Shown: positions 1-5,433 of the stretch, piece by piece
Numbering within the stretch: position 1 is the stretch's first letter
How the letters are laid out: each line of letters starts with the position of its first letter
NCBI GenBank assembly: GCA_005799205.1
Contig: SYHM01000122.1
Coordinates: 1-5,433, forward strand
Length of the DNA stretch: 5,433 bases
From: Planctomycetia bacterium
GTDB lineage: Bacteria > Planctomycetota > Phycisphaerae > Phycisphaerales > SM1A02
Direction: 5' to 3'
Position numbers and translations under genes: made by a program
Notes under the pieces: model-generated
What the model was told of the DNA's origin: nothing
Database searches by the model: none
The model's input: the letters and a program-made list of their open reading frames with translations, nothing else

Positions 1-1464
1 AAGCCAACCGAGGTCGCAACGAACGAGAAGGAAGTTCCGCCACCCTCGTCCGACTTCTCATTGCCCGTTCATCCGATGCCGGCTGTCACCGAGGCTGCAC
101 GCTTCAAGGCCTGGACATGGGAGGCAGTCGACCGCGGACAGACTGACTTTCAGTTGCCCATGGAGTGGGTGGTTCTCTACTACTTGAACCCGCAGATGAT
201 GGCTCAGAAGATGCTTGAGCGTCCAGTGGGACAACGCGTCCTCTTTACATGGGATCTCGAGCGCGACCTGATTGGCAATCCAGCAGACTTTTTGCAGGTG
301 AATCTGCAACTCGGCGCGCCTGCCGGGGCAGCAACGACGTGCATCAGCCCGTGGCCTGAACAAGGCATTGCGATCGTGCGCGAGCGAATGACAAACTTCA
401 TCAACGCGTTTGCCGACGCGGGTGGAACCCTCGACGCATTCATCGTCGACTATGAAACTGATTTCTGGTGGGGTCTGCTCATCGGCGGCAATGGGGGGCA
501 AGCACAGATCGACGCAATCGAACAAGATCCCCGATTTCCAGCCCTTGCCGCTGAGCTCGGCTTCGATGACCTCAATCTGATCCAGGGCGAGAATGACAAG
601 TTTGTAAGGTGGAACCAGGTGATGGGAGGGCGATTCGACGCGGCCCTCGATACCGCGTTCTATCAGCCGATTCGCGCGCGATTTCCTAATGCGGCCGTCA
701 GCAACTACCGGTCATTTTCTTGCGATGCGGCGAATCCAACACCGTGGTGCACAGGCGTGGTTGACCTTCGCCAGACCGCTGGGTTCGGAAGCCATGACGC
801 CCGCGCCTACTACGGACTCGTTTCGACCGAACTCTCAGAGAAGCGCCTAGATGCCTCGAATCAGCCAGTCGGGATTGACCCGTACTCTGGCCTTCGCTTG
901 CAAGTCCATGGTTGGCGCGCGATGGATCTCGCGAGCACCCGACCGATGCACGCGTGGATCGCTCCGGCAAACAATCCGCCAGACGAGTACTCGCACACTG
1001 TCACACGAACGCTCGACAACAACCCCTACTACGACGAGATGGTTTTTCAGTTTGGGGCGAGCGGCTGCGAGACATTCCTCTACTGGAACCCTGCGAGCTG
1101 GTTGCCAATCCACAATCCTGTGCATTGGAATCGACTCGATGATCAGATCCGTTTGGATGGATGCTTGCGCGAACTCAACCAGGTGTTGGGGCAAACTCCT
1201 GGAGCGGTTGTTCCTACGCGCGGTCCGTCGTTCGGAGATCGTGTCGTCGCCTCAGGACGTCAAGTGGGCGATCGCATGGTGTGGCGATTCACTTTCGCCC
1301 CAGGCATCAACTCAGTCGTCGTGAGATTCAGCGATGGAACATCCAAGACTGTCACGAAAGAAGCGAACAGGCCAGGCGCGTGGCTTTCGTATCCAGCGTC
1401 AATGACCATCCAGATGAACTCGGGATTCACCGCTCCTGAGATGGTGATTGGCCCGTCCGCCTGA
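1..1464 (+). CDS. Probably exported hydrolase-like protein (possible TIM barrel), 5' partial
   Basis: The frame is open from the first base, so the gene starts upstream; 487 residues are visible, ending in TGA. I do not recognise a named family. Visible residues 1-28 are rich in Pro, Thr, Ser and Glu, like the linker that often follows a signal peptide or lipobox, so export is inferred; the signal itself is outside the window. The following 360 residues alternate predicted hydrophobic strands with helices, as in a TIM barrel. One strand ends in VDYETD (residues 149-154), placing acidic residues D150, E152 and D154 where glycoside hydrolases carry catalytic acids. Others are AAVSNYRSF (231-239), MHAWIAPANN (316-325) and the aromatic strand ETFLYWNP (357-364). 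Residues about 405-487 look like a small beta-sandwich tail. A TTG at 61 and an ATG at 76 are in frame but have no Shine-Dalgarno sequence and would remove only linker. Glycan hydrolysis is inference; a non-catalytic barrel is possible. Confidence 0.8.
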   Translation, partial: KPTEVATNEKEVPPPSSDFSLPVHPMPAVTEAARFKAWTWEAVDRGQTDFQLPMEWVVLYYLNPQMMAQKMLERPVGQRVLFTWDLERDLIGNPADFLQVNLQLGAPAGAATTCISPWPEQGIAIVRERMTNFINAFADAGGTLDAFIVDYETDFWWGLLIGGNGGQAQIDAIEQDPRFPALAAELGFDDLNLIQGENDKFVRWNQVMGGRFDAALDTAFYQPIRARFPNAAVSNYRSFSCDAANPTPWCTGVVDLRQTAGFGSHDARAYYGLVSTELSEKRLDASNQPVGIDPYSGLRLQVHGWRAMDLASTRPMHAWIAPANNPPDEYSHTVTRTLDNNPYYDEMVFQFGASGCETFLYWNPASWLPIHNPVHWNRLDDQIRLDGCLRELNQVLGQTPGAVVPTRGPSFGDRVVASGRQVGDRMVWRFTFAPGINSVVVRFSDGTSKTVTKEANRPGAWLSYPASMTIQMNSGFTAPEMVIGPSA

Positions 1465-1466
1465 GG

Positions 1467-2462
1467 TCAGCCTGTGCTGCTCGTTGTGACGACTGGCTGA
1501 GCGCCGCGGTCACTCACAAGAACAACGAGCAGACTCGTCACCATTTGGGCCTTCAATTCTGGTGTCAGCGCTGCAAGCCCCTTCGCGGCGATTTGCTCAA
1601 GCGCAAGTTCAACCATGCTGACAGCTCCTTCCACGATTTTGAACCTCGCAGCGACGACCGCGGCGGCTTGCTGTCGCTGCAACATCGCAGCGGCAATCTC
1701 AGGTGCGTAACTCAGACTTGAGATACGGCTCTCAAGCACTTCGATTCCTGCACCACCGAGCCGACCCTCGAGCTCTTCTTTCAATCGTGCCCCCACCAGA
1801 TCGGTGCTTCCACGAAGACTCGCGCCATGCGCATCGGGGTAGTCGTAGTGGTACCGACTCGCGAGATTGCGAAGCGCCGACTCACTTTGAATCTCGACAT
1901 ATCGCACATAGTCCTGCACCGCGAACAGCGCTTCGGCAGTATCAACGACTCGCCACACGACGACCGCCGCAATGTCAATTGGATTTCCGTCGAGGTCATT
2001 CACCTTCACAGGATGGCGCGATCGGGTTGCTTCTCGTATGACCTTTCCTGTGGCATCCTTCACCGCTTCGGTGTCGAACGCGCCAGTTTCAAACGTGCGA
2101 ACGCGCAATGTGACGCGCGTTTTGCTCGTGAGCGGGTTCGTCCAGTGGAATCCAATCTTTCGAACTGTGCCGCGGTATGTCCCAAAGAACACAAGTGCGC
2201 GACTCTCGTTGGGGCCGACGACGAAGAATCCATTGAGACAGACGAGCAACACGACGAACGACACCGCTGCAAGAATGATCGGACCGGGTGCCACTTGCTT
2301 CACCCCTGAAACGAAGATCGCAATCGTGATAAACAGCGCCACGAACCACACGGGCACCATGAACCACCCAGAAATGGGGCGAAATGCGCGTTCGCGGAAG
2401 AGTGCCTCGCTCAAGAGGCGTTGATTCGCAGAGGGCATCTCGGCAGGATCGGGGGTGGTCAT
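1467..2462 (-). CDS. SPFH/band 7 domain membrane protein
   Basis: This 331-residue protein belongs to the SPFH (stomatin/prohibitin/flotillin/HflK-C) superfamily, whose members oligomerise at membranes and organise microdomains or protease complexes. It has a short polar N-terminus, two hydrophobic segments at about 34-54 and 62-81, and then the SPFH domain from about 80 to 258. The domain opens with VGPNESRALVFFG and has the typical segment YRGTVRKIGFHWTNPL. It closes with the helix YAPEIAAAMLQRQQA, which precedes the Ala-rich coiled segment common in the superfamily. The tail LVVLVSDRGAQPVV (about 312-325) resembles the conserved end of a bacterial SPFH subfamily I know from memory. Start choice: ATGs lie at 2468 and 2462 in the same frame. 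The Shine-Dalgarno AAGGA (2474-2470) is 1 nt from the first and 7 nt from the second, so I chose 2462; the alternative adds two residues. It is convergent with the upstream gene and divergent from the Cys-rich gene. SPFH assignment is firm; the physiological role is unknown. Confidence 0.93.
   Translation of the reverse strand: MTTPDPAEMPSANQRLLSEALFRERAFRPISGWFMVPVWFVALFITIAIFVSGVKQVAPGPIILAAVSFVVLLVCLNGFFVVGPNESRALVFFGTYRGTVRKIGFHWTNPLTSKTRVTLRVRTFETGAFDTEAVKDATGKVIREATRSRHPVKVNDLDGNPIDIAAVVVWRVVDTAEALFAVQDYVRYVEIQSESALRNLASRYHYDYPDAHGASLRGSTDLVGARLKEELEGRLGGAGIEVLESRISSLSYAPEIAAAMLQRQQAAAVVAARFKIVEGAVSMVELALEQIAAKGLAALTPELKAQMVTSLLVVLVSDRGAQPVVTTSSTG
1477..1532. terminator. Inverted repeat at a convergent gene end, possible bidirectional terminator
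   Basis: CTGCTCGTTGT at 1477-1487 is matched by its exact reverse complement at 1522-1532, giving an 11-bp stem around 34 nt. The loop can fold further (GTGAC 1486-1490 with GTCAC 1509-1513, and GGC/GCC at 1495-1505), partly in competition with the outer stem. It starts 13 nt after the stop codon of the left gene and lies within the last codons of the SPFH gene. Because the two stops are only 2 bp apart, any terminator for either gene must overlap the other's coding sequence. No T-run follows on either strand, so this is not a canonical intrinsic terminator. A role in halting convergent transcription or protecting 3' ends is inferred. Confidence 0.35.
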
Positions 2463-2469
2463 GGTCATG

Positions 2470-2474
2470 TCCTT
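2470..2474 (-). promoter_or_regulatory. Ribosome binding site of the SPFH gene (decides the start)
   Basis: Read on the minus strand this is AAGGA. It lies 1 nt before the ATG at 2468 and 7 nt before the in-frame ATG at 2462. The second spacing is the normal one, so the downstream ATG is the likelier start. Confidence 0.6.
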
Positions 2475-2546
2475 TCGCGCGGGATGCTATCGCCTGCGGT
2501 ATCGGCGGCTGTAGAATGACACATCGTTCGGAATCTTCATTCACTC

Positions 2547-2551
2547 AAGGA
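2547..2551 (+). promoter_or_regulatory. Ribosome binding site of the Cys-rich membrane protein gene
   Basis: AAGGA sits 6 nt before the ATG at 2558. This fixes the start there, although the reading frame stays open further upstream into the divergent SPFH gene. Confidence 0.75.
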
Positions 2552-2557
2552 CACACT

Positions 2558-3163
2558 ATGGCAGATACAACTTGCTGTTCCACATCGTGCGACTCGTCAC
2601 GCATTGCGCGGCTCGAAGACAAAGTGAGCCGGATGCGTTTTTGGATCACGCTCGGCGCTCTCCTCATCGTTGCAGTGATGGCGTTCGCTGCGGGCGCGGC
2701 ATTTGGCCGTTGCTGCGCGATGCGCGGCGGTCAAGGCAAGGGTGCTCCACCATGTCCTCCAGGTCAGCCGTGTCCAGTCGGAATGAACTGCGGCCCACAG
2801 GGTGCGATGAACTGTGGACCAGCGATGAACTGCGCACCCGCGATGGCATGCCCCTCGGGTCCATCGTCACCACAGCCAATGGGATGCTTCAACATTGCGA
2901 TTCCAGGTGGAGATGGCGCCGCAGCCTGCATGCCGCAGGGCGGTCCACAATCGGGCGTCTTCAACTTTGGCGGACCAGGGATGCAAGGCCAAATGAAGGT
3001 CATTGAACTGCGCGGCAATGGCGCGATGATCATGGACGACGAATCGGATGACGACGACGACGATGCCGACGATGATGAGGACGGCGACGAGGCAACGCAA
3101 ACGCGGCGCGTTGAAGTTCGAGTCGTTGCGCCAACGCCGCCGGCTCCCCCACCAGCCCCCTGA
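2558..3163 (+). CDS. Cys/Met-rich, Asp-rich single-pass membrane protein, unknown function
   Basis: I do not recognise this 201-residue protein. In order it has: a short N-terminus with C6, C7 and C11; a charged possible short helix (about 15-27); one strong transmembrane segment (about 28-50) that starts right after the basic VSRMR, suggesting the N-terminus is cytoplasmic; RCC at 51-53; a low-complexity segment rich in Gly, Pro, Cys and Met (about 55-110); a Gly-rich stretch; an acidic run of Asp/Glu (160-178); and a Pro-rich tail. Thirteen cysteines are present. C66, C72, C78 and C86, C92, C98 form two triplets with exact six-residue spacing, and the unit MNC followed by GP or AP recurs at 76-94. 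By topology the Cys-rich and acidic parts would lie outside the inner membrane. Metal or thiol binding is a fair guess but unproven. The start is set by AAGGA 6 nt upstream. The gene is followed after 8 nt by the DUF1648 gene, so the two are probably co-transcribed. No sign of frameshift. Confidence 0.85.
   Translation: MADTTCCSTSCDSSRIARLEDKVSRMRFWITLGALLIVAVMAFAAGAAFGRCCAMRGGQGKGAPPCPPGQPCPVGMNCGPQGAMNCGPAMNCAPAMACPSGPSSPQPMGCFNIAIPGGDGAAACMPQGGPQSGVFNFGGPGMQGQMKVIELRGNGAMIMDDESDDDDDDADDDEDGDEATQTRRVEVRVVAPTPPAPPPAP
2780..2854 (+). repeat. Short tandem degenerate repeat coding the (G/A)-M-N-C-(G/A)-P units
   Basis: ATGAACTG recurs at 2783, 2807 and 2825, and a degenerate copy (ATGGCATG) begins at 2843. 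The last three starts are 18 nt apart and the first gap is 24 nt. The repeats encode GMNCGP, AMNCGP, AMNCAP and AMACPS. Third-position differences between copies (TGC and TGT, GGC and GGA) indicate amplification that is not recent, or selection on the protein rather than the DNA. Confidence 0.7.
3035..3091 (+). repeat. GAY/GAR-rich codon run coding an acidic tract
   Basis: These 19 codons (residues 160-178) encode Asp or Glu except for one Ser, one Ala and one Gly. GAC and GAT codons are mixed, with at most four GAC in a row, so it is not a pure trinucleotide microsatellite. Such tracts in exported regions commonly bind cations or basic partners; that role here is inference. Confidence 0.75.
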
Positions 3164-3171
3164 TCGATCAG
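3160..3171. repeat. 12-bp perfect palindrome at the gene junction
   Basis: CTGATCGATCAG reads the same on both strands. It contains the TGA stop of the Cys-rich gene and ends on the base before the ATG of the DUF1648 gene. It contains two overlapping-phase GATC sites. It occupies the place where a Shine-Dalgarno sequence would be expected, and none is present. It could be an operator-like site, a small hairpin (CTGA/TCAG with a TCGA loop) or chance. Confidence 0.6.
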
Positions 3172-3711
3172 ATGCGCACGCTGCTGGTTGCGCTGCTGCT
3201 TGCTTCAATCGCCGCGATTTGGATCGCGGCGTTTTCTTTGCACTCAACGCTTCCAGAGAAAATTCCACTGCACTTTGACTTTTCGGGGACTCCAGATCGC
3301 TGGGGACCCTCGTCGTTTGGCAACTGGTTTCTGATCCCAATCATTGCGACGGCGATCCCAGCGCTGCTTGTCGGCATCGTCCCGCTCACGAATGTGCTGC
3401 TGAACCGCTGCCCGTCGATCGTCAACGTTCCGCGAAAAGAGAAGTTGCTCATGCTCGGCCTCGATGCGCGCGCTCGTGCTTTGGTGCCCCTCTCGACGAT
3501 GATGCTGAGTCTTTCGATATTGATCCTCTGGATGATGCTCTACATCATCATTGGCACCTCGAGAGTGGCGCTCGGTACATGGGCTACCCTGCCAATCTGG
3601 CCCGTTTTCGTGCAGATTCCGGCGCTTCTCGGACTCGTGCTATGGAATCACTGGAAGCTCGCTCGCGCGATCGACGGTGAGTTTCTCTTGATTCAACTCG
3701 ATCGTCGCTAG
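3172..3711 (+). CDS. DUF1648 domain membrane protein
   Basis: This 179-residue protein carries the DUF1648 signature LPEKIPLHFDFSGTPDRWG at residues 27-45, directly after a first membrane helix (about 4-24). This is the typical arrangement: helix 1, then an extracytoplasmic loop with the HF-x-x-x-G-x-P-D-x-W motif, then helix 2 (about 52-75). A polar segment with PSIVNVPRKEK (81-91) follows, as in stand-alone DUF1648 proteins, then helices at about 105-128 and 140-158 and a charged C-terminus. DUF1648 also forms the N-terminal half of SdpI-type immunity/sensor proteins. I see no C-terminal SdpI-like half, so calling it an immunity protein is not justified. No Shine-Dalgarno sequence precedes the ATG; with only 8 nt after the previous stop, translation is probably coupled to the Cys-rich gene. 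Molecular function is unknown for this family. Confidence 0.92.
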   Translation: MRTLLVALLLASIAAIWIAAFSLHSTLPEKIPLHFDFSGTPDRWGPSSFGNWFLIPIIATAIPALLVGIVPLTNVLLNRCPSIVNVPRKEKLLMLGLDARARALVPLSTMMLSLSILILWMMLYIIIGTSRVALGTWATLPIWPVFVQIPALLGLVLWNHWKLARAIDGEFLLIQLDRR

Positions 3712-3751
3712 CAGAATTGATATTCGCAGGGTTTGGCGTACTTTGAGAATC

Positions 3752-5433
3752 ATGAACGAGCAGGTTCAACGCCGAGACTTCCTTCGCACCGGATTCGCAG
3801 CAGTCGGGGCGTTCATGTTTGCTTCGTCGCCTCGAAGTGCGTTGTGGACAATCAGCGCGACTGCAGTGCCACCAGCGTGGACCCCAGTTCACCTGAGCGC
3901 GCCCATCCGAAAGATCGCCCAGAACACGCTCACAATCTCGATCGACGGGCTTCCATTCGCTCCGACATGGTTTGGAGACTCCTTCCCAAATGGTGGGTTC
4001 CCGTTTCACAATCCTGAAGACCCACCACGGTGGGCGCAACTCGAAGAACATGTTGACATCGCCATCATCGGAGGTGGATTGGCGGGGCTCGCGACCGCAC
4101 ACAACATCCGTGAGCGCGATTGGCTGCTTCTTGATCTGCGCGATCGATTTGGTGGTAATGCCATCGGCGAGCGTTGGAGCCATCTGCCGTATTCACTTGG
4201 CAGTGCCTACTTCATGGTGACTGACAAGGGAACCGATCTTGATCTGCTCTACTCGAAGCTTGGCGTCTATGACAGCGCCCGCATCGATGAAGGTGGCGGG
4301 TTCCGCGTCGAATATTCAGACACCCTGATCGACGATCTCTGTCAGGATTGCACGGAGGCAGAGATCGCAGCAATGAAAAAGTATCGCGCTGCGGTGACCG
4401 ACTACGCCAACAACAACTACCCAGAGATTCCGTGGAGCGATCCCGCAACGCAAGCGCTCGTCCAACTGCTCGATGTTGACAACTTTCATGCCTCAGTTGA
4501 TGCCGCCTGTGGAGGCGTAACTCCACCGATGCTCGCGAAGGCGCTACAGGCGTACTGCTACTCAAGCTTCGGAGTCGGGTGGGACGAGCTGTCAGCCGCA
4601 GCGGGATGGAACTTCATCGCGGCTGAGGAGTTCGGTCGCATCGTGTTGCCTGGCGGCAACGCAGGCCTTGCAACGCTCTTCTGGAATGACCTCAAGCGCG
4701 TTCCGCCCCGCGACAATGGACGTGACCGGTTGCGCGCTGGATGCATCGCAACCAGCGTGCGCATGGAAAAGGAAGGGGTCTCGATCTCGTGGCGCGACGC
4801 GAACGGTCGCGTGCGAACTCTTGGAGCCAAGCATGTTGTCTACGCTGGGTCGAAGCACATCTTCAGGCACATGATGCCTGAACTCGCGGCGATCGATCCT
4901 GAGAAGTTTGAGGCAATGCACCAGACGCCGACAGTGCCGTACCTCGTGGTGAATGTCCTGCTCAACAAGAAGGTCCCGGCTGAGTTTTACGACATCTTTT
5001 CGATTCATGACTCGAAGTTTCCGATGTCCGACGAGGCCTTTGAAGGTGATCGCCGAATCACCGATGCACTCGATGGGGCATTTGCGATCGCTACTCCACA
5101 CCCCCATGCCGATGTGCTGACGCTGTACTGGCCGCTTCCATGGCATACCGCTCGGTTCACGATCATTCAACCTGAGTCGCACGCCGAGTATGCCGCGCGT
5201 GCCGCACCGCAGATCAAGAGGCTGCTCACGCTCGTTGGAGTATCGCAATCTGATGTCGCACAGATTCGAATGGCGCGCTGGGGACATGCAATGCCTTACG
5301 CTCGGCCAGGGACCTATTCGGGAACCCTGTGCGAAACGCTCCGCCGTCCCGTAGCAGATCGAATCTGGTTTGCGAATCAGGACAACTGGCTTTTGCCCGC
5401 CGTTGAGACGTGCCTCGCCGAGGCGGCATGGGT
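3752..5433 (+). CDS. Tat-exported FAD-dependent oxidoreductase (amine oxidase-like), 3' partial
   Basis: The frame is open from ATG 3752 to the right edge, with 560 residues visible. The N-terminus has a twin-arginine signal, QRRDFLRTGF (6-15), then a hydrophobic stretch to about 24, so the folded, cofactor-loaded protein is likely exported to the periplasm. A linker of about 70 residues with little hydrophobic character follows. The FAD-binding Rossmann fold begins at VDIAIIGGGLAGLATA (101-116), with GxGxxG at 107-112, acidic D128 ending strand 2, and GG at 134-135. The C-terminus ANQDNWLLPAVETCLAEAAW (541-560) matches the second FAD-contact motif that closes flavin amine oxidases and phytoene desaturase-like enzymes; only some 10-30 residues are probably missing. 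Substrate is not evident. A CxxC lies at C197/C200. The gene starts 40 nt after the DUF1648 gene. The ribosome site is weak (GAG, 4 nt before ATG), and no clear promoter lies in the gap, so read-through from upstream is possible. Confidence 0.92.
   Translation, partial: MNEQVQRRDFLRTGFAAVGAFMFASSPRSALWTISATAVPPAWTPVHLSAPIRKIAQNTLTISIDGLPFAPTWFGDSFPNGGFPFHNPEDPPRWAQLEEHVDIAIIGGGLAGLATAHNIRERDWLLLDLRDRFGGNAIGERWSHLPYSLGSAYFMVTDKGTDLDLLYSKLGVYDSARIDEGGGFRVEYSDTLIDDLCQDCTEAEIAAMKKYRAAVTDYANNNYPEIPWSDPATQALVQLLDVDNFHASVDAACGGVTPPMLAKALQAYCYSSFGVGWDELSAAAGWNFIAAEEFGRIVLPGGNAGLATLFWNDLKRVPPRDNGRDRLRAGCIATSVRMEKEGVSISWRDANGRVRTLGAKHVVYAGSKHIFRHMMPELAAIDPEKFEAMHQTPTVPYLVVNVLLNKKVPAEFYDIFSIHDSKFPMSDEAFEGDRRITDALDGAFAIATPHPHADVLTLYWPLPWHTARFTIIQPESHAEYAARAAPQIKRLLTLVGVSQSDVAQIRMARWGHAMPYARPGTYSGTLCETLRRPVADRIWFANQDNWLLPAVETCLAEAAW

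Larger units (their letters stand above)
2463..2557. promoter_or_regulatory. Divergent intergenic control region
   Basis: This segment separates the start of the minus-strand SPFH gene from the start of the plus-strand Cys-rich gene, so it should hold both promoters. On the plus strand TAGAAT at 2512-2517 matches the TATAAT -10 consensus at five of six positions and would give a leader of about 35 nt. No hexamer resembling TTGACA sits at 15-19 nt upstream of it, so a housekeeping sigma promoter is only a weak call. On the minus strand no convincing -35/-10 pair is visible. There is no strong operator palindrome. Its shortness suggests the two divergent units may share control. Confidence 0.4.

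Noticed and set aside
61..78. TTG at 61 or ATG at 76 as the true start of the left gene
   Set aside because: The frame is open to the window edge, the residues before it look like a normal Pro/Ser/Glu linker, and neither codon has a Shine-Dalgarno sequence.
1827..2424. Plus-strand open frames inside the SPFH gene
   Set aside because: They are antisense to a gene with strong domain evidence and have no motif or ribosome binding site.
2384..2557. Upstream in-frame extension of the Cys-rich gene to an ATG at 2384
   Set aside because: It would overlap the divergent SPFH coding sequence, has no Shine-Dalgarno support and reads as composition-shadow peptide. The ATG at 2558 has AAGGA at 6 nt.
3172..3711. 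SdpI-type immunity protein assignment for the DUF1648 gene
   Set aside because: Only the DUF1648 half is evident. The C-terminal SdpI-like helices and motif are not visible, and the protein has about four helices rather than six.
3717..3744. Promoter for the oxidoreductase: TTGATA (3717-3722) and TACTTT (3739-3744) with 16-nt spacing
   Set aside because: The -35-like box is fair, but the -10-like box matches only three of six positions and transcription would start almost at the ATG.
3584..4183. Minus-strand open frame of 199 codons across the DUF1648/oxidoreductase junction
   Set aside because: It overlaps the ends of two well-supported genes on the other strand, and its protein is Arg/Ser-rich and patternless.
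4592..5287. Minus-strand open frame of 231 codons
   Set aside because: It is fully antisense to the oxidoreductase, whose motifs are clear, and its translation is Arg/His-rich with no recognisable domain, as expected for a shadow frame.

Overview
The window is a densely coding stretch of a bacterial chromosome, moderately GC-rich by eye, holding five protein genes. Two of them run off the window edges. I see no tRNA, rRNA, CRISPR array, insertion sequence or phage-type gene. A Tat-exported flavoprotein, an envelope SPFH protein and a probably secreted hydrolase-like protein suggest a Gram-negative, free-living bacterium. My best guess is a planctomycete-type lineage (Phycisphaerae-like), but this rests on general character, not on a marker gene, and is weak.

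Layout. (1) Positions 1-1464, plus strand: the 3' part of a gene for a probably exported protein with a hydrolase-like (possibly TIM-barrel) core and a beta-rich tail. (2) Positions 1467-2462, minus strand: an SPFH/band 7 membrane protein, convergent with gene 1, with only 2 bp between the two stop codons. An 11-bp inverted repeat lies just inside its 3' end. (3) Positions 2463-2557: a short divergent control region. (4) Positions 2558-3163, plus strand: a single-pass membrane protein with a Cys/Met-rich repeat, a run of aspartates and a proline-rich tail, which I do not recognise as a named family. (5) Positions 3172-3711, plus strand: a four-helix DUF1648 membrane protein, 8 nt downstream of gene 4. 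A 12-bp perfect palindrome fills the junction. (6) Positions 3752-5433, plus strand, open at the right edge: a Tat-signal FAD-dependent oxidoreductase of the amine-oxidase/phytoene-desaturase type, missing only its last residues.

How the genes may work together. The central block has an SPFH protein facing a Cys-rich membrane protein and a DUF1648 protein across one short intergenic region. All three are membrane proteins, so a shared role in envelope organisation or stress is plausible, but nothing in the sequence proves it. The oxidoreductase follows the DUF1648 gene by 40 nt on the same strand and may be co-transcribed. The hydrolase-like gene ends against the block and is probably an independent unit. 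The least explained element is the Cys/Met-rich, Asp-rich membrane protein.
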